A stretch of 64,000 nucleotides of DNA from Flavobacterium sp. N502540 (GCF_025947365.1 NZ_CP110012.1:868001-932000), one strand, 5' to 3'. Numbered from the stretch's first letter, positions 8,404 through 17,152 are shown. The notes: a model not told the origin generated them from the sequence alone. Translations and numbers: made by a program.

Positions 8404-8433
8404 CAAATATAGAGCGGTTTTTCGTTTTCCCAA
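8404..8433 (-). promoter_or_regulatory. Promoter of tRNA-Thr copy 2
   Basis: On the minus strand, TTG (8433-8431), a 19-base spacer and TATATTTG (8411-8404) match the consensus exactly. The tRNA begins 14 bases downstream of the -7 box, the same distance as for copy 1. Confidence 0.75.
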
Positions 8434-8466
8434 AATAAATTTGCACTTTTTTTATACTTTTTTTGC

Positions 8467-8733
8467 TTACAATTCGTTGATTTTAGCAATCAATTGATTA
8501 GCAGTTTCTTCCAATTCAACATTGATTTGTTTGAAGTGCGCTTTTTTGTTTTCAACATTCTTAGCGTTCACTTTTGTGATCAAAGTATCAAATGCAGCGA
8601 TAGCCTGATCAACCAAAGCATTCGTTTCAGGGGTAGGATTTCCTGTTGTTGACATTTCAAATAAGTAAATTGCCTCAATAATATCTCCTAATACAAAATT
8701 GATATCTTTCTTTAAGTTTTTAACGTTTGCCAT
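8467..8733 (-). CDS. Small helical protein of unknown function
   Basis: The 88-residue cytosolic protein is almost entirely predicted helix, rich in Asn, Lys and Glu, with no cysteine, signal peptide or membrane segment. The product looks like a short helical bundle. I recognise the type as conserved in flavobacteria but cannot assign a role. A -7 box TACTTTTG lies about 28 bases upstream, so it is transcribed separately from the bcp operon. Confidence 0.75.
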   Translation of the reverse strand: MANVKNLKKDINFVLGDIIEAIYLFEMSTTGNPTPETNALVDQAIAAFDTLITKVNAKNVENKKAHFKQINVELEETANQLIAKINEL

Positions 8734-8760
8734 TTTTATTTTAATTTAAATTTGCGACTG

Positions 8761-8768
8761 CAAAAGTA
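8761..8768 (-). promoter_or_regulatory. -7 box for the 88-residue protein gene
   Basis: The minus strand reads TACTTTTG followed by CA, an exact TAnnTTTG match, 28 bases upstream of the ATG at 8733. Confidence 0.6.
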
Positions 8769-8876
8769 CATATAATCTTTTTATTACGCGCTATGAAATG
8801 TAAATTTCTAAAATTGAAGCATTTCCATTTAAAAGAAATGTATTTATCTCAGTTCGAAACTAATACCTTTTCTACT

Positions 8877-9335
8877 CTACAATACCAGCTCTTTAATCAT
8901 TTCCATTGCTTTCTGAATGTGTTTTGCGGCATTCATACTATCAAAAATCAGAATAACTACTCCATTCTTATCAATAATATAAGTAACTCTTCCCGGCAAA
9001 AGACCAAATAACCTATTACGCACTCCAAAAAGATGTCGCAATCTTTTATCCTGGTCAGATAATAGTATAAAAGGCAATTGATGTTTATTGGCAAATTTAT
9101 GATGCGATTTTACACTATCGCTGCTTATACCAATAACTTCAGCACCCAAATCCTTAAAATCTTCGTATTGATCTCTAAAACTACAAGCTTCTGTCGTACA
9201 TCCCGGTGTATTGTCTTTTGGGTAAAAATAAATCACGAGCGGCTTTCGTCCCAAAACACTTTGGCTTTCGAAAACTTCTCCATGATTATCTTTAGCAGTA
9301 AAATTCGGAACTATATCTCCTATTTTTAATGACAT
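8877..9335 (-). CDS. bcp: Thioredoxin-dependent peroxiredoxin, Bcp/PrxQ type
   Basis: Bcp reduces hydrogen peroxide and organic hydroperoxides in the cytosol using thioredoxin. The 152-residue length is typical. The active site PGCTTEAC places the peroxidatic cysteine at residue 46 and the resolving cysteine five residues later at 51, the hallmark of atypical 2-Cys PrxQ enzymes. No signal peptide is present. The start codon directly abuts the queD stop codon, so it is the last gene of an idi-queD-bcp unit. Confidence 0.93.
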   Translation of the reverse strand: MSLKIGDIVPNFTAKDNHGEVFESQSVLGRKPLVIYFYPKDNTPGCTTEACSFRDQYEDFKDLGAEVIGISSDSVKSHHKFANKHQLPFILLSDQDKRLRHLFGVRNRLFGLLPGRVTYIIDKNGVVILIFDSMNAAKHIQKAMEMIKELVL

Positions 9336-9749
9336 TTATTCTTCTCCTTTATAAGTTACAAAATTGCGGTCGGTTTCATTCAAAACAATTTCTAAATCAA
9401 AATCGGGTTGAATTCTCTTTTTAATTTTATTCCATATCACAACAGCAATATGCTCCGCTGTTGGATTCAAATCCTGAAATTCCGGAACATCCAGATTCAG
9501 GTTTTTGTGATCGAACGGAATCTCTACTTCTTCACGTATGATATCCGCTAATACTTTCACATCCAGAACAAAACCGGTTTCGGGGTCAATTTTTCCTGTA
9601 ACACTTACTGTTAAACCATAATTATGACCATGAAAATTGGGGTTATTGCATTTTCCAAAAACAGCATCGTTTTTTTCAAATGTCCAATCTTTCCTGTACA
9701 ATCGATGTGCAGCATTAAAATGTGCTTTTCTTGATATGGTTACTTTCAT
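9336..9749 (-). CDS. queD: 6-carboxytetrahydropterin synthase / 6-pyruvoyl-tetrahydropterin synthase family
   Basis: The family converts dihydroneopterin triphosphate to 6-carboxytetrahydropterin (QueD, queuosine pathway) or to 6-pyruvoyl-tetrahydropterin (PTPS). The 137-residue protein keeps the zinc ligands His15, His40 and His42 (AAHR and HGHNY) and the catalytic cysteine at residue 34 (FGKCNNPNFHGHNY). A glutamate follows late in the chain (LNETDRNF). Sequence alone does not separate QueD from PTPS activity; QueD is the likelier role in bacteria. It is sandwiched between idi and bcp. Confidence 0.88.
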   Translation of the reverse strand: MKVTISRKAHFNAAHRLYRKDWTFEKNDAVFGKCNNPNFHGHNYGLTVSVTGKIDPETGFVLDVKVLADIIREEVEIPFDHKNLNLDVPEFQDLNPTAEHIAVVIWNKIKKRIQPDFDLEIVLNETDRNFVTYKGEE

Positions 9750-9771
9750 TTTGGTTGGTGGTTGGTTTAGT

Positions 9772-10299
9772 TTAAAGTTTATGGTCTTCTAAATAATGAT
9801 AAAATTCATCAAATATTATTTTAAACCATACGGTATAAATTTCGGGCTGTTGTTGAATATCTTCTTTTACATCTTCTATTTTCATCCATTTCCAATCCTC
9901 CACTTCATCTGTATTGATAGCCGGATCATCATTAAAATATCCAATCATAACGTGATCGAGCTCGTGTTCTGTCAAGCCATTATCAAAAGGAGCTTTATAA
10001 ATAAAATGAAAGAGTTCCTTTAAGTCTGTCTTAAACCCCATTTCCTCAAAAAGTCTCCTGCTTCCGGCCTGGACATTTGTCTCTCCTTCACGCTGATGAC
10101 TACAGCATGTATTTGTCCAGAGTAAAGGTGAGTGATATTTTTGATGAGCACGTTGCTGCAACATTATTTCATTCTTATCATTTAAGACAAAAACCGAAAA
10201 AGCACGATGCAACATCGCTTTTTCATGTGCTTCCAATTTTGGCATTAAGCCAATTTGTTCATCCTGTTGGTTTACTAGTATTACGTTTTCTTCTATCAT
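9772..10299 (-). CDS. idi: Isopentenyl-diphosphate delta-isomerase, type I
   Basis: Idi interconverts isopentenyl and dimethylallyl diphosphate for isoprenoid synthesis, including the polyprenyl carriers used by the glycan locus. The 175-residue protein is a Nudix-fold enzyme. The catalytic cysteine lies in TNTCCSH (65-66) and the Nudix-like helix is GSRRLFEEMG. A glutamate-rich DEVEDWKW segment supplies metal ligands. It is the first gene of the operon with queD and bcp, with a TATTTTTG -7 box directly upstream. Confidence 0.92.
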   Translation of the reverse strand: MIEENVILVNQQDEQIGLMPKLEAHEKAMLHRAFSVFVLNDKNEIMLQQRAHQKYHSPLLWTNTCCSHQREGETNVQAGSRRLFEEMGFKTDLKELFHFIYKAPFDNGLTEHELDHVMIGYFNDDPAINTDEVEDWKWMKIEDVKEDIQQQPEIYTVWFKIIFDEFYHYLEDHKL

Positions 10300-10316
10300 A
10301 GGGCTTATTGATCAAA

Positions 10317-10324
10317 CAAAAATA
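10317..10324 (-). promoter_or_regulatory. -7 box for the idi-queD-bcp operon
   Basis: The minus strand reads TATTTTTG, an exact consensus match 18 bases upstream of the idi start codon. I see no TTG at the usual -33 distance. Confidence 0.5.
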
Positions 10325-10556
10325 CGAAAAAAGAAATGGCTTGAAAATCCTGAAAGAGATTGTGAAAAGTTTAACGAGCTTAGAATTCCACAAAAAACTA
10401 GCTATCAGCAAAATACAAACCAATTAATCTTCAAAACTCTTTAAATACAAGCCTTAAAACTGAATTCCTTTGTTTTACGTAAATAATAAAAGTTAAAACA
10501 TACTTAAAAAAATCTGAATTGTAAACTACGCGACATTTCCAGGCGAAATCTAGCCG

Positions 10557-10564
10557 TATCTTTG
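10557..10564 (+). promoter_or_regulatory. -7 box for the msrB-msrA operon
   Basis: TATCTTTG is an exact TAnnTTTG match. It overlaps a possible TTG start at 10562, so the true msrB start must lie further downstream, at 10592. Confidence 0.6.
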
Positions 10565-10591
10565 AAATACAGAATTAAAGCATTCCTAACA

Positions 10592-11146
10592 ATGAAAACA
10601 AAAACTCAATTTCTCAGCCTTTGCTTTTTAATTCCGCTCTTTATTCTACAAGCATGCGGGCAAAATGCAAAAAAACAAAATACAACAACGACGGCCATGG
10701 AAAACAAAATCAGCAAGCCCGGAAATCCTTATTATTCCAATACCGACACCACTAAACTCAATGTTAGTAATGCCGAATGGAAAAAAGTACTCCCTGAAGA
10801 TGTATATGCTGTAATGCGCGAAGCGGATACAGAAAGACCTTTCACCGGAAAATACTGGAAAACAGACGAAAAAGGAACTTATTATTGTGCTTCCTGCGGC
10901 AATAAACTTTTTCGCTCGGGAGCTAAATTTGCAAGCAGCTGCGGATGGCCCAGTTTCTTCGAACAAGACAACAAGAAAAGTGTTGTTTACAAAAATGACA
11001 ACTCCCTTGGCATGGAAAGAATTGAAGCTCTATGCGGACGTTGCGGCGGACACTTAGGTCATTTATTTGATGATGGACCTCCACCAACCGGAAAACGCTA
11101 CTGTATGAATTCGATTGCGCTTGACTTTATTCCCGATACTAAATAA
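10592..11146 (+). CDS. msrB: Peptide-methionine (R)-S-oxide reductase, lipoprotein form
   Basis: MsrB repairs the R-epimer of methionine sulfoxide in oxidised proteins. The 184-residue protein starts with a lipoprotein signal ending at Cys22 (LQACGQN), so repair takes place in the periplasm. The catalytic domain has the four zinc-binding cysteines in two CxxC pairs (99/102 and 148/151) and the catalytic cysteine at 171 (RYCMNS). Cys117 could act as a resolving residue. The start was set at the ATG that opens the signal peptide. msrA follows eight bases later. Confidence 0.93.
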   Translation: MKTKTQFLSLCFLIPLFILQACGQNAKKQNTTTTAMENKISKPGNPYYSNTDTTKLNVSNAEWKKVLPEDVYAVMREADTERPFTGKYWKTDEKGTYYCASCGNKLFRSGAKFASSCGWPSFFEQDNKKSVVYKNDNSLGMERIEALCGRCGGHLGHLFDDGPPPTGKRYCMNSIALDFIPDTK

Positions 11147-11154
11147 AACTAAAA

Positions 11155-11781
11155 ATGAAGAACTTATTTTTAATTAGCCTATTTGCATTGTCCTTAAATG
11201 GATTTGCACAAAACAGCAAAACAAAAAGCACCTCAAATCTGGAAACAATTACACTTGGCGGAGGCTGTTATTGGTGCGTTGAAGCCGTTTATGAAAATCT
11301 GGCAGGGGTAAAATCTGTAGTCTCCGGTTTTTCAGGTGGAAAAGTCGCTAATCCAACCTATGAAGAGGTTTGCACAGGAACAACGGGTCATGCCGAAGTA
11401 GTCCAGATTACTTACGATAAAAACGTTACGGATATCAATGAAATTTTCAAAGTTTTCTTTACCGTTCACGATCCAACAACCTTAAACAGACAGGGAGCGG
11501 ATGTTGGCACTCAGTATCGATCTGTTATTTTTTATAAAAATGACGAACAAAAAAAGGCTGCAGAAAGCATTATTGCAGAACTTAACAAAGCAAAAGTATA
11601 CAGCAGCCCGATTGTAACAAAAGTAGAACCTTTCAAAGTTTTCTACAAAGCCGAAGATTATCATCAGAATTACTATGCCAACAACAAAAACCAATCGTAT
11701 TGCAAAATGGTGATCCAGCCCAAAATAGAAAAATTTGAAAAGGTTTTTAAGGATAAATTGAAAAATAAACAAAAGACATAA
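11155..11781 (+). CDS. msrA: Peptide-methionine (S)-S-oxide reductase, exported
   Basis: MsrA repairs the S-epimer of methionine sulfoxide. The 208-residue protein has a short signal peptide ending near FAQN (residues 17-20). The active-site motif GCYWC carries the catalytic cysteine at 38 and a second cysteine at 41. The downstream GADVGTQYRS motif of the family is intact. With the lipid-anchored MsrB it forms a two-gene periplasmic repair unit for both epimers. A strong terminator follows. Confidence 0.94.
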   Translation: MKNLFLISLFALSLNGFAQNSKTKSTSNLETITLGGGCYWCVEAVYENLAGVKSVVSGFSGGKVANPTYEEVCTGTTGHAEVVQITYDKNVTDINEIFKVFFTVHDPTTLNRQGADVGTQYRSVIFYKNDEQKKAAESIIAELNKAKVYSSPIVTKVEPFKVFYKAEDYHQNYYANNKNQSYCKMVIQPKIEKFEKVFKDKLKNKQKT

Positions 11782-11787
11782 TTGCAC

Positions 11788-11822
11788 AAAAAAGGGGAAA
11801 TGATTTTTCATTTCCCCTTTTT
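11788..11822. terminator. Bidirectional terminator between msrA and the META lipoprotein gene
   Basis: AAAAAGGGGAAATGA pairs with its near-perfect complement across a T-rich loop, with A and T runs on the two sides. It separates the convergent genes ending at 11781 and 11839. Confidence 0.88.
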
Positions 11823-11838
11823 CTATATTGCATTTAAA

Positions 11839-12276
11839 CTATTGTTTAGCCACTTTCTCAAATCTCATTACTGGAATATCTCCCTGAATTAAATTTAGTT
11901 TTCCATCTTTATCAATGCTAAAGCTTGTAATTTCTTTTATTTGTTTTAGAAATACTTGTTCTCCTCCTCCATCACAATACATCATTGTAGTCGGTCCAGC
12001 TTCTCCAAAAGTCAAAGATTTTCCGTTTAGAGTATATGTCGCACTGTAACCATTGCATCCGTTATTTCCATAAACCTTCGCTTCTTTTTTATCAAAAGTA
12101 ATTTGAGGTTTTTTGTTTGGATACAATCCATTAAACACAATTCTTGGTCCCGAGATATATTCTAATTCCCAAGTTGTACCAAACAAATCATCTCCGCTTG
12201 AAACAGATTTTGATACCGAACATGAAGAAAACAACAAAGTTAAAACTGAAAGGACTGCAAATGTGTATTTTTTCAT
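11839..12276 (-). CDS. META-domain lipoprotein (HslJ-like)
   Basis: The 145-residue protein has a lipoprotein signal ending at Cys19 (FSSCSVSK). It is followed by one META domain (about 30-140) with the usual TWELEYI opening, the GNNGCNGYSA core and a late VMRFEK strand. META/HslJ proteins are small envelope proteins linked in other bacteria to heat or drug stress, but their exact function is unknown. I found no matching -7 box upstream. Confidence 0.85.
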   Translation of the reverse strand: MKKYTFAVLSVLTLLFSSCSVSKSVSSGDDLFGTTWELEYISGPRIVFNGLYPNKKPQITFDKKEAKVYGNNGCNGYSATYTLNGKSLTFGEAGPTTMMYCDGGGEQVFLKQIKEITSFSIDKDGKLNLIQGDIPVMRFEKVAKQ

Positions 12277-12300
12277 AAAAGTTGATTTTAAAAATTTATA

Positions 12301-12872
12301 ATTGCTTTTTGAAGTTTAAAATAATTCTATAAAAACTCTTTTCTCAATATTCATGCCCAGTTACATGCTTATCGAAGTTTTGTTTTCAGCACAAGCCTCT
12401 ACTTTCTGTAGCTAAGTTACTACGCTTTATTTAAAGCTTTATCGTTCAAATGTTTAAAACAAAACAAAGACAGCATTTTTTTGTACTTTGAATGAATCAA
12501 AAAGCCAAAAATCATCAATAAAAAATGAAATTTTTTCGTAAATTAGTAGTCCCAAAATAGACACTATTTATCGCTCTTCAATTTCCCAAATCAGTGAAGG
12601 TAAGCCGAAAAAAACGGCGGATTCAAACAGGCGACATGGGGATCTACATCACCTAAATCTAAGGATCTCACATCTGCAAATGAAATCCAATTTTCTAACT
12701 AAATATCCTAACCGTAATTTTTCGAATTAGGAAAATTCTGCCTCTTCGCATTAATTTAAAAAAAACATTGCAAGAGAACTTTGTCTTTTCATCAAACGAA
12801 ACCACGATAAAGTTCTAAAAAAATATGCAATAAACAATTCTGGGAAAATTTAACCAATAAAAAAGAAATGAG
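12301..12872. other. Intergenic stretch without a recognisable gene
   Basis: These ~570 bases lie between divergent genes. I see no open frame with coding character, no tRNA, no clear hairpin and no exact TAnnTTTG box in either direction. It may be decayed sequence or carry regulation of the cupin gene that I cannot read. Confidence 0.4.
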
Positions 12873-13250
12873 ATGAAAACAATTAAAAAGAATTTAATGT
12901 CTCTATTCATACTATTACTTTTAACATTAAGTGTGAATATCTATGCGCAAGACCCTTTAAAAGCAGCGCCTAACGCGTATAAAAAAGTACTTCTTGAAAA
13001 TGAGAGAGTAAGAATAATGCAAGTTGAGATTACTCCAGGAGAAACAATTCCATGGCATCATCATCCTGACCACACCATCTATTCATTGACTGATGGAAAA
13101 ATTGAAATAACAGATAAAGGCAAAGCTCCCATCATTATGGATATTAAAGCTGGAGATGCCATGTACATACCTGCAGTTACTCATATGGCAAAAAATTTAG
13201 GAGATACAACTGTGAATTTGATTGTAACAGAAATAAAAACTAAAAAATAA
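12873..13250 (+). CDS. Exported cupin-domain protein
   Basis: The 125-residue protein has a signal peptide ending near IYAQD (residue 25) and a single cupin barrel. The first cupin motif supplies metal ligands in WHHHPDH (about 62-68) followed by a glutamate in DGKIEI. The second motif gives PAVTHMAKN. It is therefore a small exported metal-binding cupin. No partner gene indicates its substrate. It ends in a strong terminator. Confidence 0.82.
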   Translation: MKTIKKNLMSLFILLLLTLSVNIYAQDPLKAAPNAYKKVLLENERVRIMQVEITPGETIPWHHHPDHTIYSLTDGKIEITDKGKAPIIMDIKAGDAMYIPAVTHMAKNLGDTTVNLIVTEIKTKK

Positions 13251-13286
13251 GCCATTACAGGTATTTCAACCTTTTTAATTTAACTC

Positions 13287-13325
13287 AAAGTAACAACCTG
13301 AATTCAAGTTGTTACTTTTTTTATT
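13287..13325 (+). terminator. Terminator of the cupin gene
   Basis: An 11-bp perfect stem AAAGTAACAAC/GTTGTTACTTT is followed by a T run, 36 bases after the stop codon. Confidence 0.9.
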
Positions 13326-13391
13326 TTTAAGATTATCTTTAAAAGGGAGCCAATATATTTTCCGTACTTTGTATCCTTAAAAAAACTAAAA

Positions 13392-14351
13392 ATGAAAGCA
13401 CTTACCTTTTCTTCTTTTGGAAATTCTGATGTTTTGGAATATATTGAAATTCCGAATCCGCAACTAAAAAACGATGAGATTTTAGTCGAAATGAAAGCCA
13501 TCGGATTAAACTTTGCCGATGTTTACAGACGAAAAGGAAACTACCATTTAAAAGGAACCCCTCCTTTTATTGCCGGTTACGAAGGTGCCGGAATAGTAGT
13601 AGACGCTAATAATCATCCTGAATACAAAACAGGTGATCGTGTGGCTTTCGCCGATGTTCCTTTTGCAAATGCCGAATTAGTTGCGGTAAACATCAACCAC
13701 GTTTTACCTTTACCCGATACAATTTCATTTGAAACTGCAGCAGCTGTTTTACTGCAAGGTTTAACAGCGCATTACCTAGCAACCGACAGCCATAAAACTC
13801 AAAAAGACGAAACAGTATTGATTCATGCTGTAGCCGGAGGAGTTGGACAAATTCTAACCCAAATCAGCAAACTTTTAGGCGCAAAAGTAATTGGTCTGAC
13901 CTCATCTTCAGAAAAAGCAAAAGTAGCATTTGAGCAAGGTGCCGATCATGTTTTTCTTTATAGCGAAGACTGGAAGTCACAAATCTTCGAAAAGATTCCA
14001 AAAGGCGTTGATGTTGTGTACGATAGTATTGGAAGCACTTTAAACGAAAGCTTTGAAGTTACAAAAGAATGCGGGCAAGTAGTTTTCTTCGGAATGGCAG
14101 GTGGTGATCCAGAACCGGTAGATCCGAGAATGTTAATGGACGGTTCTAAAACTTTAACCGGGGGAGATTTATGGAGCTACCTGAATTCTAAAGAAGAAAG
14201 AATCAAAAGAGCAACACAATTGTTCCACTGGATTTCTGACGGAAAAATAAAACTTTCAGCACCAACTTCTTTTAAATTATCAGAAGGAAAGCTAGCGCAT
14301 GACTATCTGGAAAGCCGAAAAAGCACCGGAAAAATTATTCTGATTCCTTGA
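13392..14351 (+). CDS. Zinc-independent quinone oxidoreductase-like MDR enzyme
   Basis: The 319-residue protein belongs to the medium-chain dehydrogenase/reductase superfamily, quinone oxidoreductase branch, which transfers hydride from NADPH to quinones or enones. The N-terminal GroES-like domain has the family motif GYEGAGIV. The Rossmann domain has the AVAGGVGQ nucleotide-binding loop (about 137-144). The cysteine ligands of a structural zinc site are absent, in line with the zinc-free QOR branch. The substrate is unknown. It is a single-gene unit that ends in a long hairpin. Confidence 0.85.
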   Translation: MKALTFSSFGNSDVLEYIEIPNPQLKNDEILVEMKAIGLNFADVYRRKGNYHLKGTPPFIAGYEGAGIVVDANNHPEYKTGDRVAFADVPFANAELVAVNINHVLPLPDTISFETAAAVLLQGLTAHYLATDSHKTQKDETVLIHAVAGGVGQILTQISKLLGAKVIGLTSSSEKAKVAFEQGADHVFLYSEDWKSQIFEKIPKGVDVVYDSIGSTLNESFEVTKECGQVVFFGMAGGDPEPVDPRMLMDGSKTLTGGDLWSYLNSKEERIKRATQLFHWISDGKIKLSAPTSFKLSEGKLAHDYLESRKSTGKIILIP

Positions 14352-14360
14352 TTTTTTTTT

Positions 14361-14407
14361 GCCACGAATTCACGAATTATTTAAAATAAAACTCGTGAAT
14401 TCGTGGC
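14361..14407. repeat. Perfect 15-bp inverted repeat, likely terminator
   Basis: GCCACGAATTCACGA at 14361-14375 is perfectly complementary to 14393-14407, with a 17-base AT loop, a T run before it and TATTTTTT after it. It lies between convergent genes and probably terminates both. The GCCACGAATTCACGA word is one I recall from dispersed repeats of flavobacteria. Confidence 0.8.
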
Positions 14408-14441
14408 GATATTTTTTATGTAAAAATCCAAGTGATTCCTC

Positions 14442-15524
14442 TTAAACCAACCTGTCAATTCCCATTTCGGTTATTTCAGACAATTCTAATATTCGGCTTA
14501 CATCCTTTTTATTGGCTACAAAAAACAAATAACTATCTCCTTGGGTATCGTAGCTCATTAATTCTAAATCTTGTTTTGCTAATTCCTCTTGAATGTACGG
14601 AAACAAATCATGACTGTATGTTTCTTCAGGATATTCAAAAGTAAAAGTTTCACCAATCATTTCTGAGATGAAATATTCAGCATCTTCGGAATCAAATTTC
14701 CAGTCGCTGTGCCAGGAATTTATTCCTTCAAAAAAGTCGAATTCGTAATCATATTCTTCATCCCCTTCCTCTAATCCAAAATTATCAAAAAGCACTTGAG
14801 ATTGATCTTCCAGCAGCTCCTCTTCAATATCTCCTCGGGAAAGCAATTGTAAAAACTCTCTAAAATGCCCGACTGAAACCTCATCCGGCATTAAACTTTC
14901 TGCAGAAGGACGAATAACTGTTGGCGCCAATTTAAGACCCATGTACTCGCAAATTCCCTGAAGAACTGTTTTGAAATCATTAAAACCTATTTCTTCAAGT
15001 TTATTCTTTGGCGCTTCGATATCAATTGGTTCGGCTTCCAAAAATCCTTTGGTATAGTCATAAAAATAACTATTTGAATACAGCAGCTTAAAATCATTCG
15101 TCTCCATACTATTGGTACAACAAAAGAAGATAATAAAGTTTTGCAAAACGTGCTTCAAATGTTTTTTCATCTCTAATGAAGGCTCCGAATAAAACTCAAT
15201 ATGAAGATAATTGCAAACAGGTTCCTCCAACATTTCTTCATCAGAAAGCGGTGCAATATTTACCTTTTTGTATAATTCATTTAAAACTTCATACGAATTT
15301 TTAAATCCGCTCTTTTTTATTTCAGCCCTCCCTTCTTCATGATCAAATGAATCCGGAAAAGAATACATCGTCACAGAAACTGTGTCATGAATTCCTTTCA
15401 TTTTAAAATTCACTCGACTTGACTCATTTTGCAGATATGTATAGATAGAATCCAGAACATCAAAAGAAACGATTGATTCCGGATTGTTATTTCTTCCAAA
15501 GAAATTAGCAAAGAAGTTTTTCAT
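14442..15524 (-). CDS. Acidic cytosolic protein of unknown function
   Basis: I do not recognise this 360-residue protein. It has no signal peptide or membrane helix and is strikingly acidic, with Glu/Asp-rich stretches around residues 230-265 (EEELLEDQSQ and GLEEGDEEYDYE). A Trp-containing patch (INSWHSDWKF) follows. The C-terminal ~100 residues look like a separate alpha/beta domain. It follows the FAD oxidoreductase gene by 68 bases and has a possible -7 box of its own, so co-transcription is uncertain. Confidence 0.7.
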   Translation of the reverse strand: MKNFFANFFGRNNNPESIVSFDVLDSIYTYLQNESSRVNFKMKGIHDTVSVTMYSFPDSFDHEEGRAEIKKSGFKNSYEVLNELYKKVNIAPLSDEEMLEEPVCNYLHIEFYSEPSLEMKKHLKHVLQNFIIFFCCTNSMETNDFKLLYSNSYFYDYTKGFLEAEPIDIEAPKNKLEEIGFNDFKTVLQGICEYMGLKLAPTVIRPSAESLMPDEVSVGHFREFLQLLSRGDIEEELLEDQSQVLFDNFGLEEGDEEYDYEFDFFEGINSWHSDWKFDSEDAEYFISEMIGETFTFEYPEETYSHDLFPYIQEELAKQDLELMSYDTQGDSYLFFVANKKDVSRILELSEITEMGIDRLV

Positions 15525-15561
15525 AAAAAATACTAGAATATAAAGTTAAGAATACGCTTTA

Positions 15562-15569
15562 CAAACATA
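15562..15569 (-). promoter_or_regulatory. Possible -7 box for the acidic protein gene
   Basis: The minus strand reads TATGTTTG, an exact consensus match 38 bases upstream of the start codon at 15524. It may give this gene its own transcript in addition to read-through. Confidence 0.45.
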
Positions 15570-15592
15570 CTACTTTTACTATAAAAAACACT

Positions 15593-17152
15593 CTATTTCA
15601 AGGTCTCAGCAATCATTAAAGCACATTTTTCTCCATCAATGGCTGCAGAAATAATACCACCCGCATATCCGGCACCTTCTCCACACGGATACAATCCTTT
15701 AATTTGCAAATGTTCATAAGTCGCAGGATCTCTAGGGATTCGAACTGGTGATGACGTGCGGCTTTCCGGAGCATGCAAAATTGCTTCATTGGTTAAATAA
15801 CCGCGCATTGATTTTCCAAATTCTTTAAACCCTTCACGTAAAATTTGAGACAAAAATCCCGGAAAAACCTGCCCCATTTCAACCGAAGTTGTCCCGGGAA
15901 CATACGACGTTTTTGGAATATCAGCCGAAACTTTATTCTGTGTAAAGTCTACCATTCGTTGCGCAGGAACTTTTTGAGTCTGTCCTGCCAAATGCCATGC
16001 TTTTTGTTCGATACTTTTTTGAAATTCCATTCCGGCCAAAGCTCCAAACTTTGCAAAAGGTTTAAAATCTTCCAACTTTAATTCGATTACAATTCCTGAA
16101 TTTGCCGTAACCTGATCTCGTTTCGAAGGCGACCAACCATTAGTAACCACCTCACCCGGGCTCGTAGCACAAGGCGCAATTATACCCCCCGGACACATAC
16201 AAAACGAATACATTCCGCGACCGTTGACCTGTTTTACAATAGAATATGGCGCAGGAGGCAGATGCTCCCCGCGATAATCACAACTATACTGAATACTATC
16301 AATTAATTGCTGAGAATGTTCTGCACGAACTCCTAAAGCAAAAGGTTTTGCTTCTATAAAAATTTTCTTTTTGTCTAATAACTCAAAAATATCACGTGCC
16401 GAATGTCCTGTTGCCAGGATTAATTTATTTGCCAGAATCTTATCACCGTTTTGAGTAACGACACCTTCAACTTCATTATTTTTTATCAAAATATCGGTAA
16501 CACGTGTATCAAACAAAACCTGACCACCAAACTCTATGATTTTATTACGAATATCTTCAATAATTTTTGGCAATTTATTGGTTCCAATGTGTGGATGTGC
16601 TTCTATGAGAATGTCTTCAGAAGCCCCAAAAGCAACAAGCAATTCTAAAATTCGGGTTACATCTCCACGTTTTTTAGAACGTGTGTATAATTTTCCATCT
16701 GAATAGGTTCCTGCTCCGCCTTCACCAAAACAATAATTAGAATCTTCGTTAACGATATGTTCCCTATTTATTGCTTTTAAATCACGACGACGTCCACGCA
16801 CATCCTTTCCGCGCTCCAGTACAATTGGTTTTAAACCTAGCTCTATTAATTGAAGCGCTGCAAAAAGCCCGGCCGGACCTGCTCCAACTACAATTACTTC
16901 TTGTGCCGACGAAACATTCTTATATACAGGTAACTCTATTTTAGTTTCCTGAAAAGGTTCGCCTTGCAGATAGATAATGACTTTTAAATTGATTTTGATC
17001 GCTTTTTGACGCGCATCAATAGATCGTTTCAAGATCGAAACGTGTTGAATTTCTTTGGGAGAAACTTTTATTTGTTTAGACAAATGGTCTTTCAGCAACA
17101 ATTCATTTGCTGCTATTTCCGGTGTTACCTGAAGTAAAAGTTCTCTTGGCAT
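15593..17152 (-). CDS. FAD-dependent oxidoreductase (COG2509 type)
   Basis: The 519-residue flavoprotein has an N-terminal ~80-residue domain. A Rossmann FAD-binding fold follows, with GAGPAGLFAA at about 90-99 and the acidic ribose-binding strand end VLERG. The segment with CPGGIIAPCATS is conserved in uncharacterised FAD-dependent dehydrogenases of COG2509, as is the C-terminal GEGAGYAGGI motif that closes over FAD. No substrate is known for this family. A consensus promoter precedes it. Confidence 0.85.
   Translation of the reverse strand: MPRELLLQVTPEIAANELLLKDHLSKQIKVSPKEIQHVSILKRSIDARQKAIKINLKVIIYLQGEPFQETKIELPVYKNVSSAQEVIVVGAGPAGLFAALQLIELGLKPIVLERGKDVRGRRRDLKAINREHIVNEDSNYCFGEGGAGTYSDGKLYTRSKKRGDVTRILELLVAFGASEDILIEAHPHIGTNKLPKIIEDIRNKIIEFGGQVLFDTRVTDILIKNNEVEGVVTQNGDKILANKLILATGHSARDIFELLDKKKIFIEAKPFALGVRAEHSQQLIDSIQYSCDYRGEHLPPAPYSIVKQVNGRGMYSFCMCPGGIIAPCATSPGEVVTNGWSPSKRDQVTANSGIVIELKLEDFKPFAKFGALAGMEFQKSIEQKAWHLAGQTQKVPAQRMVDFTQNKVSADIPKTSYVPGTTSVEMGQVFPGFLSQILREGFKEFGKSMRGYLTNEAILHAPESRTSSPVRIPRDPATYEHLQIKGLYPCGEGAGYAGGIISAAIDGEKCALMIAETLK

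Noticed and set aside
9336..9749. Queuosine operon with preQ1 riboswitch
   Set aside because: queD lies between idi and bcp, with no queC, queE or queF beside it, and the 22-base gap to idi is too short for a riboswitch.
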